Source of the DNA: Heliocidaris tuberculata
Taxonomy: Eukaryota > Echinodermata > Echinoidea > Camarodonta > Echinometridae
DNA: 64,000 bases
Assembly: GCA_025618425.1 (NCBI GenBank)
Contig: CM046833.1
Location: 8,546,429 to 8,610,428, forward strand
Direction of reading: 5' to 3'
Below, piece after piece: positions 10,577-22,720 of this stretch; within the stretch, counting starts at the first letter, position 1, and every line of letters begins with the position of its first letter. Both the position numbers and the translations under genes were made by a program. The notes beneath the pieces were generated by a model. It had not been told where the DNA came from. It saw nothing but the letters and a program-made list of their open reading frames with translations, and did not search any database.

Positions 10577-10665
10577 CCCTTGACACACGAGGCGCCATTT
10601 TGATTGCGTAGTTATTCGCTGCGTTAATTGAGCCTATATGAAGGAAATTTAGTTCATGCATCCAT
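10577..10665. mobile_element. Fragment of GAGCCAGG/CACAC foldback family
   Basis: ACACGAGGCGCCATTTTGAT, then GCGTTAATTGAGCC, matches the inverse of one arm of the element at 18930-19108. Confidence 0.5.
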
Positions 10666-11048
10666 GATTCTGAAAATACAATTTTCGCATTTTTCAATTT
10701 GTAGGATGTCACTCCCGCAAGGAGCGTCATAGATTGCGCCAGTCACTGACGCTGTCACTGATGCATTCACTTTCGCAGCGTCAGTCAAATGACGTCTCGT
10801 GTGCTATGGACCTCCTTTTTGTTTTTTATTTTTTGAAATATAATATATATGATAATATATATATACGTTTCGTAAGCCCACCTTGTATTTGTTATCATCT
10901 ACTGTTGCACATTTTTTTTGTTAAGTCTGAATTGCATTGGCCCATCTTGATTATTCATTTATTACTATTTTCTTTGTCGCAGAATAGTTTCCTAATTTAG
11001 GATTTTAAAGTTTGTTTTCAAGCATGTATATCTGTTTAAGTTAAAATA

Positions 11049-11053
<5 letters not shown>

Positions 11054-11095
<42 letters not shown>
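11054..11095. repeat. (AT)n microsatellite
   Basis: About 21 uninterrupted AT dinucleotides, in the presumed 3' UTR or 3' flank of the sulfotransferase gene. Confidence 0.95.
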
Positions 11096-11097
<2 letters not shown>

Positions 11098-11943
11098 TCC
11101 ACATTACATCCATTATGTTTCTGAATATGGAAACATTCAAGGGATAGAAATAATCTATTTAATCTTAGTTCCCACACATCCATTTTATTTGTTTCATTTG
11201 GATAACAGTTGGATTAAGGGAGGAACATTACACGAATATTTTTTTATTCTTATCAATGTGTTGTTCAGAGCAATGATCTGTCATTTCCATTTATGTCTAT
11301 AATTCATAAATTGAAGCATGTCTCTGTAGTTGAGCCCTTTTCGACAGTATATTCATCAATAATTGTTATCATAATGTACGGTGTTGTTGTATAACTTAGC
11401 ATTTTTCAACCGGGGTGCCGCTGCAAGGCATCGGCTTGGTTGCCGCGAAAGAAATTTAGTTACATTAAACATATAAACCACCGTCTCATATCGGCGCGGG
11501 AAGCGAGGTGATGGCATACATGATCTCTATACATTTTCACAACAAAAATGTGTCAACATTTTTGCTCAAAATTTGGAAACTGGAAACTGGAAAGATCCCC
11601 CACATCCCCCCCCCCCCCCCCCCGCGAAAATGTGCCCGTACGCTTAGATGTTAAACCTGACAAAATTAATGCAAAACGAATCTACTGTTATTACTTTGGG
11701 ACTGGGGTGACGCGAAGCTTTTTATTTCATAAAAGGGTGCCGTGACTAGAAAAAAAAAGGTTGAAAAACGCTGGCATATTAGTTTTCAATATACATTTGT
11801 ATGTGCAATTCTTAATCTTGGAGGAATTGATTTCTGCATTATTTGATAACCATTATTTGTCACATACGTTATTTCGTTGAAAATAGAGTTTCAGTTTAAA
11901 ATTCATACATCACGTTTCTCCCTTTCCTTTGTATGATTACAGA

Positions 11944-11949
11944 AATAAA
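11944..11949 (+). promoter_or_regulatory. Candidate polyadenylation signal AATAAA
   Basis: AATAAA is followed within 10-30 bp by TGTGTT-type sequence. Use by the sulfotransferase would give a 3' UTR of about 1.7 kb. No transcript evidence; other signals could be used. Confidence 0.35.
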
Positions 11950-12626
11950 GATATTTGATGTGTTGCAAGAATCTCTCTCTCTCTCTCTCTCAAGCAAGCA
12001 AGCAGGCCATTATCAGCCCAATAAACACAGCAAACCTATGGCGAGTGACGTCACAAAGGGGTGTTGATGTGACCCCCTCATTTATATGCCCAAATCTGAA
12101 ATCAATTTTTTTTTAAATTAAAACAAGAGGACCTTTTTGATTATTTTTATTTTTGCTTTCTATTCACTTTTCTTGTTGCTGTTGTTGCTTGTTACTCTCT
12201 AAAAGCATCGAGTGAAAACTGACGTCACTCCCTGTAAAAGTTTTAAAAAAAAAAAAAAAAAAAAGGCCGAGTATGACATATTCGTTACCTAATTTCATTA
12301 TTGATATTTTCAAAACTTCTGCACTGAGGAAATCAAAAAATACTTATCGATATAGCATTTCAGAAGTTTTCTGCTTGGTTATTGAATTTAAAATCGGCGG
12401 GGATTTCTTCAGTTTTGGACATGATTTTGACGTTGGATTTTGCTGGAAATATCAGAAGCTCTTCCTAACGGCCATTTAAGGTAAGATTAAGATATTTTAG
12501 AGCTGAATTTGAGAGGATGTATTTAAAACATTTATCTTATTTTCCCCCCATACATTTAGCATATATGCGATAGAAAATATTTAGTATTATTGGCATTGTT
12601 CGTTCTTAGTGGTCAATACGATTATT

Positions 12627-12772
12627 TGGTGTGGGTCTAATCATCATTTCGTCCAGTTACCATTTCGTCTAATCATCATTTTGTCCATCAACCAAATGGT
12701 CTAATAATCACTCGGTCCAAGTCTCAGTTCATCTAATGACCGTTTGGTCCGTTACTCATTTGGTCTAATACA
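12627..12772 (-). repeat. ATTTGGTCTAAT minisatellite, inverted block
   Basis: Degenerate units (T)CATTT(C/G)GTC(T/C)AAT repeat every 20 or so bp. This is the reverse complement of the array at 13316-13660, so the two arrays could pair. Confidence 0.75.
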
Positions 12773-13315
12773 ACAAAAAATATGTTCTTAATACACATTA
12801 TTACTGTGTGCCTCCTTTTTTGTTTCATTTGTAATGATATATGCCTATACGCTGAACAATGGGCCTGGTAAATAATGATAATAGTAATAGCCAAATGATA
12901 AAATAACAGGCCTACTTTTTGAATTACTGAAATTATACATATGGAAAATTGTAATAATATTTTTAAAAATGATAATAATATAAGCATTATCATTAACAAT
13001 AATTATCACAATTAGAATATTCTAATATGTACGGTACGAAAGGCTGTTTTCCATGTTTAGTGGAAATTACCCCCATTAAATGTAAATTGATCTAGACGCT
13101 AACTCTAGATACAAATAAATGATAAAAGTAATAATAGGCCCACTTTTTGAAATGATACATAGGCTAAACTGTAATAATATTTTTATTTTATTTATTTTAT
13201 TCATTTTTTTTGCAGAAACTTAAACTGATTGTCGCACAAAATCTAGATCTAAAATTCAAAACAATGCAGCACATATGGACGTCCTATGATCGTAGATGGC
13301 TAGCTTTGGCCCCAC

Positions 13316-13660
13316 GCTTATTATTAGACCAATCGGTTATTAGACCAAATGGTGATTAGAATAATTGGTTATTAGACCAAATGGTATTTAGACGAAATGA
13401 CATTCTACCAAATGAAGTTAGACCAACTGAAATATGGACCAAATGATTGATGTACCAAATGGGTATTGGACTAATTGGGTATACCATTATGATGATTAGA
13501 CCAAATGTTAATTGGACCAATTGATAATGGACCATTATGGTAATTGGACCGACTGGATTGAAAAAAATTATTAGACCAAATGGCTATTAGACCAAATGGT
13601 TACATACGAAATGACTATTGACCTCTACTGGTTATTGACGATATGTTGATTAGACCCAAA
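13316..13660 (+). repeat. ATTAGACCAAATGG minisatellite
   Basis: About 15 or more degenerate units ATTAGACCAAATGGT / TTGGACCAAATGAT. The array resumes at about 14388-14465 beyond a retrotransposon fragment, so the fragment appears to be inserted in the array. Confidence 0.85.
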
Positions 13661-14387
13661 TGTTGTATCATTCACTTGTTTCCTCTCATATAAATAATTG
13701 TAATGTTTTGGGGTTTTACTTCAATAAGAAATATGGAACGAATTCACAAATTACAAGAACGTGGAATTTGTATTACAACACACTCGCCTTTCACCCAGTC
13801 TACTTCTGTTTAAGAAAATGCAAATCCTACCTATCCATGCATTATTATCTCTAGATACTGCAATTTTTATGTTCAAGCTTTCTAACAATTTTCTTCCTGA
13901 AACTCCTAGTGATTATTTTACTTTGAATTGTTACATTCATAATTATAATACTCGGAATGCCCAACATATCCATCTTCCTCTAAATCGCACATCAGTCACA
14001 CAAAATTCAATCTTTTACAATGGTCCGATTCTGTGGAATAGCCTACCAATAATATTCAAGAATAGTAAGACAGTAGGTCAATTCAAGACTGTTTAAAAGA
14101 CATATCCTTTCAGTACTGAATCTAAATGGGTTTAATTATCAGATTATTGCAATGTTTCCTTCTCTTCCTTTCCTGCTTTTCTATCCATGTTATTCCGTTA
14201 TATTTATGTTATATTGTTATATTGTATGATTTTAATTATTGTGATTTGTTTTATGTATTTTTTCTTAAGGGATCATTTTCAACAAGCCCTCTTGTGCAGC
14301 TGTTCATGATCCCGCCACTATTATTTATCACAATGAATTGTCAATAACTTTTGTTTTTCTAAAGTGGAAATACATTTGAAATGAAAT
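13655..14387 (+). pseudogene. Non-LTR retrotransposon 3' fragment (RT C-terminus), broken
   Basis: The translation shows LYHSLVSSHINNCN, then after a frame change LLFKKMQILPIHALLSLDTA, IFMFKLSNNFLPE, NYNTRNAQHIHLP and GPILWNSLP. These are the typical C-terminal tail of CR1/L2/Jockey-group reverse transcriptase ORFs. At least one frameshift near 13760-13800 breaks it. The end, AAATACATTTGAAATGAAAT, looks like a short LINE tail. It lies inside the TTAGACC minisatellite. 5'-truncated and inactive; clade uncertain. Confidence 0.8.
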
Positions 14388-14554
14388 GTATATTGGACCA
14401 ACTGATATTAGACCGAATGATGTTAGACCATATGACGATTGGACAAAATGGCAATAAACCATTCCTACCGTCTACACAGGTTCCACACATTAAACTTATG
14501 TTCCGTGCAACCAAAACATTAGGCATTTCTTCCCTACATGTGAAGAACTGAATA

Positions 14555-14733
14555 CAGTTGAACCTCGTTATAACAAACTCCTTGGGACCAAGGAAATTAC
14601 CTCTTTATATATATCGAAACCTGGTTATATCAGGGCTAAAAAACAATAGAATACAAAGAACTGGGACCGGCAAAATAACCTTGTTATAATGAGAGTTTGT
14701 TATATCGGTGTTCTTTATAACGAGGTTCCACTG
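14555..14733. mobile_element. Pogo/Tigger-like MITE
   Basis: Ends are CAGTTGAACCTCGTTATAAC and the inverted TTATAACGAGGTTCCACTG. Pogo-group elements have CAGT-starting ends containing CTCGTTATAA. Only 179 bp and noncoding. The left end is preceded by TA; the right end is followed by GTA, so the target duplication is not perfect. Confidence 0.82.
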
Positions 14734-14969
14734 GTACCAAGTTCTACATTGACACACAAAAAACATCAATCCATGTACAAAAACAGACCAAACTTAATTG
14801 AGCCCTAAAACTTTCCCTTGCCAGAAAGAGTGATAGACATGGAGAAAATAATAGAGAAGGGAGAAGTGATAGTGGCAGACACAGGTTGAGAGAAAGAAAT
14901 CTAGATCTAAAGAAGGATAGATAAAGACAGATAGAGAGTGAAGAAGAGATAGAGAGAGGGGGGGGGGGT

Positions 14970-15784
14970 GAAACAACAGGGGTCTGCTCGCTATTTATAA
15001 GGACCGCTACTTATAAAGGACCACTATAAAGGACCACTATTCATTCAGTCACGTGTTATGGGCAGCGGTCCTCATGAATGGCGGACAACAGGGGTCTGCT
15101 CGCTGTTTATAAGGACCGCTACTTATAAAGGACCACTACTTATAAAGGACCACTATTCATTCAGTCACGTGTTATGGGCAGCGGTCCTTATGAATGGCGG
15201 ACCTTGTGAATAGCGAGGTAATTTGTCTATGGTTTGCTCGCTATTTATAAGGGCCACTATTTATAAAGGACCGCTATTCCATTTAGTCACGCGTTATGGA
15301 TAGTGGACCTTGTGAATAGCGAGGTAATTTGTCTATGGTTTGCTCGCTATTTATAAGGGCCACTATTTATAAAGGACCGCTATTCATTTAGTCACGCGTT
15401 ATGGATAGCGGTCCTTGTGAATAGCGAGGTAATTTGTCTATGGTTTGCTCGCTATTTATAAGGGCCACTATTTATAAAGGACCGCTATTCATTTAGTCAC
15501 GCGTTATGGATAGCGGTCCTTGTGGATAGCGAGGTAATTTGTCTATGGTTTGCTCGCTATTTATAAGGACCGCTATTTATAAAGGACCGCTATTTATAAA
15601 GGACCGCTATTCATTTAGTCACGCGTTATGGATAGCGGTCCTTGTGAATAGCGAGGTAATTTGTCTATGGTTTGCTCACTATTTATAGGGGCCGCTATTT
15701 ATAAATGACTGCTATTCCATTTAGTCACGCGTTATGGATAGCGGTCCTTATTACTAGGCGAGGTTACCCCGAAACAACAGGGGT
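14970..15784. repeat. Seven-copy tandem array of hairpin-forming units (105-122 bp)
   Basis: GTCACG(T/C)GTTATGG recurs at about 15048, 15164, 15286, 15391, 15496, 15618 and 15724. Each unit carries AAGGACCGCTAT, a 21-nt spacer with ACGCGT or ACGTGT, and ATAGCGGTCCTT. An example with a perfect 12-bp stem is 15372-15416. Some units have one extra GACCGCTATTTATAAAG. The array is bordered on both sides by GAAACAACAGGGGT (14970-14983 and 15771-15784). Confidence 0.93.
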
Positions 15785-18035
15785 AAGAGTCTGCACAACC
15801 AACCAATGGCAAATCATCTACGTCTACGGAATGATTTTTTTCCCCCGGAAAAACTGAAGTGCATGGTGCAACAACAGATACACAACACATACTCAATACC
15901 GTATGCAAGACAAGTGCGACAAGAGTTACATTTTCATATAGATATTTATATATACAAATAATCTATTTTTTTTTTATTTCAGCATTTGTGATCTAGTGAA
16001 TTCAATAACAAATATATATCCATTTACGCCTTATAAATAATGCATTATCAATATTTGGCTATCTTGAAGAAAAAAAAAGAAACATTTTTGTTTTCTTGCA
16101 AAAACAGACGTGACATTCGTGATACCACCAAGTCACTATCTATACAACGAGTCCCCGACATTGTTAGAAGACTCCACATAATTTACAGTACTCAAACACG
16201 ATTAAAACATAAGATTTATCGTCATGGTTGTGGAAATTAACATTTGGGGGAGGGGAATATTTGGATAAAACTGCTTAAAAGGCAGGGACCATGAGATAAA
16301 GTGCATAATAATACAGTGTCAACACACACAGAGTGATAAAACACCTTTTTTCCTTGTTTGGTTTTCACAATATATTTCATACATAATATATAATCATTAA
16401 CACTGTGATACGATTAACCTTCAAAAAAACCATACCGTACACCAAATACAATGCATGCTACCATACTCAAAATATGAAGACAGTCTGAGGTGCAATGTTA
16501 TATGAATGGTTCAGAGATTAAATGATTCAACCGGAGAAAAGGACTCCACACATAAATATAGAGGCTCGACCACAACTCACTGAACTGGGCCCCATTTCAC
16601 AAAACTTGTTATCAATACCAACTGCCACATTTCTACGACAAAATTTGCTCACAGCCAAACAACTGCAGCGATTTCAGTAGCTTATAACAGTTACTGTAAC
16701 TTGTTATTGAGAACAAGTTTTAGGAAACAGGGCCCAGGGTGACAATAATGAATAGAAATACTGCAAAATGATTTTTGCGATATTCTCCATTAACAAATTG
16801 TTATATCTAGACCAATTTTATACCATTCCCTGGCAATCACAACAACAAAAGTTCTCTGTCCTTCATCAGAAGAAGAGTAAAAACAACTATTGGGAAATGA
16901 AAGGGCATAAACAAATACATGTACTTTAAGTTAAAGCCTTTTTAGCTCTAAGAGACAACATTAATAATGGAAAGATAGAAAGGGCAGACTGTTCATAATA
17001 AATAATCTAAGAACGGAGTTAATTTGCAGAGTGCATAAATATCTATTCCACAGTGATATACCCTCTGCATTTCAAATAACCTTCATGACTTGATATCTAC
17101 TTTAATAGTTTGTCTACTCGGAACAAGAAGGGCGTTAACTCTCTGTAAAAGGATAAGAGTTAGTGCCCTTCTGGCTCCAAACTTGACAAGTTACTTTGTG
17201 TCAAGACTTGCTTGAAAGTCTTGATACACAAACCAATGTTTGCCCCTACGAGGAAGCGTGAATACAATTCTGCTAAACATACATTTAAGTCTAAGGGGCA
17301 TGCTTGAGAGTACGAGTGTAAGTGAAAAAGCACAAACAGCAGCAGCAGAAGCTACAGTCCAACTTGTCTTAGAGGCCACTTCTCTTTAGAAGCCAACTGT
17401 CTATAGTGGCCATCTTTAGTGCTACACAAGCCTCTTCCACCCCCCCCCCCCCCCCCCCCCACCTTTGAGTAGCCTTAATATACAGGTTTGACAGTGTTTG
17501 AGTTTTTCCAAGAACCACTGAGACAGGATGGGGGCAGAGAGGGGGAGGGGAGGGGAGGGGGAGAGAAGGGGGTAAGGTGGGGGGGGGGGGGGTAGAGAGA
17601 ATGAGAAAGTCGAGACAAAAACAGGCTTTGAGACAGAGACACAATGAAAATGAATATAAAAATCTAAAATATGGGAGAGCAAGAGAGAGAGAGAATTACA
17701 GGAGGATAAAAAAAAAAAAAAAACATACATCGTGGAAAGATAGAAAGATATCAACACAAATACATGTATATATGATTTCGACCTTATGAATTCCTTAGGC
17801 AGATGATAAAGAAATACCTATCATGCATTTCAATAGTACAATGGTAAATGATACACTGTTACATTAAATTTAACTGTAAATCTATCAAATTTATAATTCA
17901 TTCTTTGGTTACTGGAGTACCCATCGATATACAATCATGTACACATTAATATTTTTGCATTTCCCAATAATGTTGAACCTAATGAAGACTTGATACTTAG
18001 AAAACTTGGGTCAGTCATTGAAGTTCCTACTAAGT
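15785..18035. other. Gene-poor interval, nothing recognised except one MITE
   Basis: AT-rich sequence with a C-run at about 17440-17460 and G-rich GA tracts at about 17528-17592. The CCAAT foldback copy at 16587 is listed separately. No conserved peptide is bounded by splice sites. It may include 3' UTR of the minus-strand SIK gene, but nothing in the sequence proves this. Confidence 0.5.
16587..16735. mobile_element. CCAAT foldback element, copy 4
   Basis: Ends are GGGCCCCATTTCACAAAACT and TTTAGGAAACAGGGCCC. The core is degraded (CACAGCCAAACAACTGC), so the CCAAT motif is lost here. Confidence 0.88.
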
Positions 18036-18461
18036 TTAACCCTTTCGAGACATTTGACCACATTTTGGGGTTTGGCTCAATAACTTTTGATTCAGAGCTC
18101 TAAAAATATACATGACGTATGAGAAGAAAGAGCAAAAATTTCTGCACACACTGTGTCCATTTTTGTTGCATGACCATATTGCATTTGATGCCAGGAATTT
18201 CAAAAGCAAGAATAAGCTTTAAAATCCTTAAATTGGCAACATATCGAGAGGTCCAAAATCACTGGTTTTTTATCGAAATTGGCAACTTTTCTCAACTTTT
18301 CGACAAAGTTCCTATTAACCATGTATGTTTTTTTTTTTTTTTAAGGTATTACATTTTATTAGAACCATGTAGCATTAAAAAACAAATACTATTGTTGCCA
18401 ATTTGCAGAAAGAAATGTGATCAATTTAGCCCTTCAATAATTCCTGTCATGAAAGGGTTAA
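18036..18461 (+). mobile_element. TTAA-bordered family A, copy 1
   Basis: It starts TTAACCCTTTCGAGACATTT and ends TCATGAAAGGGTTAA, so TTAA plus CCCTTTC inverted ends. The body (TTGGCTCAATAACTTTTGAT, GTTGCATGACCATATTGC) recurs at 33044, 48027, 62187 and partly at 50975. TTAA targets with CCC-starting ends fit piggyBac-type nonautonomous elements (inference). Confidence 0.85.
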
Positions 18462-18796
18462 TACCTAATTCCCACCGCCAGAATGAGTCCACATCGACTC
18501 CAAACCAACCAATTCTTGGCCAATGGGGTAGCGGTAATGTGAATTTTTGTTCGGCCTGTTGTCGGTCTTTGGTGTGATTGGGGGGGGGGGGGGGGGGGGG
18601 TGTCTTTGGAATAACGCATCATCGGTCATTATGCACTGATCATGCATACCGTTTTGAATGGACACAAGCTCCAAAATTACAGTTACCAACTGGCTGCAGT
18701 GGCATATGAAATTATCCCGACAGTGACATAGACCTTATGCTAGTCAATTAGAGGAGAAATTCAAATTGGTATCACAGGTGTTACAAAGTTTGAACA

Positions 18797-18895
18797 GGGG
18801 ATCGTTTCATCAAGCATTTTGTCAGTGATTTTTACCGACAACTGTTATATGCTACTGAAATCCTTGCACCTGATTGGCTGAGAGCACACATGTGC
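18797..18895. mobile_element. CCAAT foldback element, copy 5 (one arm)
   Basis: GTTTCATCAAGCATTTTGTC, then GCACCTGATTGGCTGAGAGC. The far arm is missing and is replaced by a G-run. Confidence 0.75.
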
Positions 18896-18929
18896 AAGTG
18901 TTGGGGGGGGGGGGAGCTTATGGCTCCAA

Positions 18930-19108
18930 AGCCTGGCTCACACAGTGACTGGTACGGCCACAAGAGAGTGATATCATTTAAAAAGTGATTGCAAAATGAA
19001 CATTGCAAAGAATACTATATAACTGGCATATGGGGGAATCAACTTCACAGGCTCCATTAGCGCAGTTAATGATGCAATCGAATTGACGCCCTCGTGTGAG
19101 CCAGGCCT
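18930..19108. mobile_element. GCCTGGCTCACAC foldback element
   Basis: Inverted ends GCCTGGCTCACAC and GTGTGAGCCAGGC enclose GAGTGATATCATTTAAAAAG and GCGCAGTTAATGATGCAATC. Relatives lie at 4466-4905 and 10577-10665. Confidence 0.8.
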
Positions 19109-19884
19109 TAGTCCCCCCCAAAAAAAAAAACAAAAACAAAAAACAAAAAACAAAAAACAAAAAATCAAGATTGATGCTTCTAAACACGTTTGGGCTGGAA
19201 TATAAACTGCCAAGACAAAGTGAAAAATCGGACTGACATACAGAGATAACACAAAGGTGAACATTTAAACATGGATTATCAATTAAGTGACATAAATCAT
19301 TATCCTTTTCAGATATTCATAATTCTACCACAAATGCCCTCCACACTGCCCTCTGAAATGTGCTCAATACATGCCAGTAATGGATACAATTACAATTGGG
19401 TGTGCACTAACAAAAACAGGTTTGTTTGAAGACCATCTCTTATTAAAGTAGGGAACAATAAATAAAATAGGAAAAATTGTTGTTGTATTTGGTTCCACAA
19501 AATATCATCGAAGGGACCTTATCCCACATTTATTCAAACATCACTACAAATAATGTATCTCATTTGAAATAGGCATTTTACCATGGTCACAAATATATAT
19601 ATATATATAGCTATGTATTTATACAAATTAATTTCATCTCTTACGATCACATATGACATACTTCTTTTTCAACAAGCTAAATATTAAAGTGAAATGATTT
19701 TGTTCTTTAAACACTTCATTTCTGTAACAAGTGAGTGGGGATGTATATCAAAGAGCAGAAAAACTCAAATCAAACACACGTTAACAACTGACATTCGGTA
19801 TCTAAGAAAATGGAGAGTGAGTAGAAATATTGTAAACATTATAATAACAGCTGCAATAGTAACATATTATAGTTTAACTCATAG
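19109..19884. other. Noncoding, nothing recognised
   Basis: AAAAACA repeats at about 19120-19165 and a short (AT)n at about 19594. Otherwise unremarkable AT-rich sequence. Confidence 0.5.
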
Positions 19885-20320
19885 CAGTATAGCGCTTCCT
19901 TTTAGTGAGCATTTTTGCAACATCTTTTGATCCAGAATACTAGGAATTACACATAACCCATAAAGAGAAAGAGCATAAATCACAAACAAATTTGAGTCTA
20001 TTTCCAATGAAGTACGTTGTGCTGTTATGATTAAGAGCGACTTAATTGTAATTAATCATTTGAGTTTCTACATTGGAAATGCAGTGTAAAAATATATAAT
20101 CACTGTTTCTCATGTACAAATTGACAATTTTTCCATGAAATTTTGCAATTTTCATTCACAATGGCTCATTGAAAAAACACTTTCATTATTTTCATTATTT
20201 TCAAACTATGAAGGAGTGAAAAATAAGAATGATTGATGCCAATTTGAGGAGGGAAAACTGGTAATATGGACAATAAGAAAACTCTGAACTGCTATGGGTT
20301 TATTCAACTTGTTTCTGGTC
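19885..20320. repeat. Dispersed ~400-bp repeat, copy 1
   Basis: TAGGAATTACACAT, TTTGAGTCTATTTCCAATG, GTACGTTGTGCTGTTA, AAATTTTGCAATTTTCATT and TTCTGAACTGCTAT occur in the same order at 56620-56990. The plan resembles family A but sequence similarity is low. Borders are uncertain. Confidence 0.65.
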
Positions 20321-20455
20321 CTCGTGTAGACTTCCTTGCACAAACAGAGAGAGGGGGGGGGGAGAGAGAGAGATAGAGAGGGGTGCGGGGGGGGGGGGGT
20401 TTATGGCAGGAGAGAAACAAATAGAGAGAAATATAGAGAACAAGATCGGAAAGAA

Positions 20456-20744
20456 TTTCGAGAAATTTTCAATACCCTATTGTATATCCCAAAGAAATCA
20501 TGTTCAGGGCCCCATTTCATAAAACTTATTATTAATAACAATTTCCACAAATCTATGACAAATTTGCTCTCAGCCAATCAGATGCAAGGAATTCAGTAGC
20601 TTGTAACTGTTATTGTCAGTTGTTATTGATAACAAGTTTTATGAAACGGGGCCCTGATTGTAATGTTCACGCATTTTTCAAAAGGCGATGAACAAGGCTG
20701 TTGAAATTACCTTGATTTTTCGAAAGTCTTTGCGATCGTGTTAG
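20456..20744. mobile_element. Relative of the 2225 foldback element, split by a CCAAT element
   Basis: TATTGTATATCCCAAAGAAATC on the left and TGTAATGTTCACGCATTT, GTTGAAATTACCTT and CGAAAGTC on the right match the order seen in 2225-2418. The CCAAT element at 20507-20654 lies between them, so it inserted later. Confidence 0.72.
20507..20654. mobile_element. CCAAT foldback element, copy 6 (nested)
   Basis: GGGCCCCATTTCATAAAACT to TTTATGAAACGGGGCCC, with core CTCTCAGCCAATCAGATGC. Nested inside the older foldback element at 20456-20744. Confidence 0.9.
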
Positions 20745-21260
20745 AGGCATAAAATATATCAGAGAAAGGTACGGACATCAACGGTAACGTTGCTTGAATC
20801 TTCAGAAGTAAAAGCGAGACTTGGAAAGGTTTCAACTCATACAACAGTTGTAAATTTTCACACACACCATAAAGTAGCGATAAGGTACAATAATCAAGTG
20901 AACTGCGTACTGAAATAAGCCATCTTTTGAATATCCTCATGCAGGATTTGAGAGACAAAAATAATACAACAGGTACAGATTGCCTCAAAGAATTTTGCTC
21001 GACCATCAAACCATTCGGACGAGATCTCTCCATTATCATTTTTTTTTTGGGGGGGGGCACTAGCTTGCCATTTGAGAATGATACATACTACTGAAATGAT
21101 CCCTAAAAGATGTTATCATTGGTTAATAAGCAACCTACTGTCATGACCAGTAATTGTTAACGCCCTTCCGGCTCTCAACCGACGATTTCCAAAATAACAC
21201 ACATGTAAGGAAATGAATCAGTGTTTATTCCATTGGCTAATAGCCAAGATAACACAATCT

Positions 21261-21486
21261 GGGGGGTGTTTCACAAAGAGTTAAGTTTGACTTAAAGTCA
21301 TGCGTAAGTGCCAATGCGCATACGGTATTAAACACGCAATCTCATTGTAGATTACCTGTAGATTACCCAATAGAGCGCGACCCCTAAGCATGATCTGACC
21401 AATGCCGTGATGTGTCATATACCGTACGCAACTAGGAATTTAAGTGCGACTCGAAGTCAAACTTAACTCTTTGTGAAACACTCCCC
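21261..21486. mobile_element. Foldback element, GTTTCACAAAGAGTTAAG ends
   Basis: The left arm has GTGTTTCACAAAGAGTTAAG then TTTGACTT. The right arm is AAGTCAAACTTAACTCTTTG then TGAAACACTCCCC. The arms extend inward with mismatches and the whole can form a long hairpin. Confidence 0.85.
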
Positions 21487-22030
21487 TAGACGCTATGGGA
21501 AATGTGTGTTAAACCAAAATCAAATCAAATAGGGCTGATCTAATACACCTGTAGATAGAACGTTTGTGATCAGTACTCCACATCGCATGATGATTTTGAA
21601 TAGTTTTAAATGCAAAAAAAGTCAACTAAACACAGCAGTTGTAAAGTGCAAATTCAACTTCTGACTTCAGTCACAGTGGACAGCTGTTGCTTGCTTCAAG
21701 GAAATATTTGAACCATGCTTCAGTTTTCTTAAATAACCAAACACTGCATATCGGAACTGCATTGTGGATCAACTCAAAATGTTGAATGGCAGCAGATATA
21801 GGGTCACAAGCAGTGATCCAATGGAAACAAATGTCATAGAATAAACTGTTGTTATGGTTCACATCAGTGTTACACTAGGTAATCATCTATTCTGCTCAAT
21901 ATTGTAGAGGAATTCAGAAATGAAAAGACAACACATAGTAATAGATAGAAAGAGAGTAGGAGAGACATAGACAGATGTAACTGAACATCTGAATGGAATT
22001 ATAGCAATCAAAATTTTATACAGCAGATAT
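21487..22030. other. Noncoding, nothing recognised
   Basis: Unremarkable AT-rich sequence leading into a GA-rich tract. No conserved peptide. Confidence 0.5.
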
Positions 22031-22720
22031 GAACGATAGAGAGAAAGAGAAAGAGAGAGAGAGACCGAGAGAGAGAGAGAGATAAGGAAAGAGACAGAAA
22101 TAGAAAAGAAATATACTTTTTTAATGCGATATTAGGGGAGAGCAAGAGAGAGACTGAGACAGAGAATAAAATGAGTATGAGGTAGAAAGGAGAGAGGAAA
22201 GAGAAAGAAAGAAAAGAGGGAGAGGAAAGGGTGGAGAAAGAGAGGAGAGAGATGAGAGAGAGAGAGAAAAAGAAGAGAGGAAGAGAGAGAGAAGAGAGAG
22301 CAGAAAGGCAGGAGAGAGAGCGAGTGAGAAGAGAGAGAGAGAGAGAGAAGAGAGGAAGAGAGAGAGAAGAGAGGAAGAGAGAGAGAGAAGAGAGGAAGAG
22401 AGAGAGAAGAGAGGCAGGAGAGAGAGAGAAGAGAGGCAGGAGAGAGAGAGAAGAGAGGCAGGAGAGAGAGAGAAGAGAGGAAGAGAGAGAGAAGAGAGAG
22501 AGTGGAAAGGCAGGAGAGAGAGAAGAGAGGAAGAGAGAGAGAAGAGAGAGAAGAGAGAGGAGAGAGAGAAGAGAAAGGAAAGAGGGAGAAAGAGGAAAGA
22601 GGGAGAAAGAGGAAAGAGAAAGAAAGGAAAAAGGGGGAGGAAAATAAAGTGGAGAGAGAGAGAGAGAGAGAGAGAAGAGGAGAGAGAGGAAAGAGGGATA
22701 AGAGAAGAATGATTCCCTAA
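22031..22720 (+). repeat. ~690-bp polypurine (GA-rich) tract
   Basis: The plus strand is almost entirely A and G from about 22190 to 22710, with GAGA, GAAGAGAGGAAGAG and GGCAGGAGAGAG sub-repeats. It starts more loosely at 22031. Arg/Glu-rich and Ser/Leu-rich frames of 130-240 residues are by-products of low complexity. Confidence 0.93.

Noticed and set aside
13660..14096. Considered as a host gene exon.
   Set aside because: The peptide pattern (NYNTRN, GPxLWNSLP) is that of a retrotransposon RT tail and the frame is broken.
14970..15784. Regular repeats considered as a CRISPR array.
   Set aside because: The whole 105-122 bp unit repeats without unique spacers, and the DNA is animal; it is a satellite-type tandem array.
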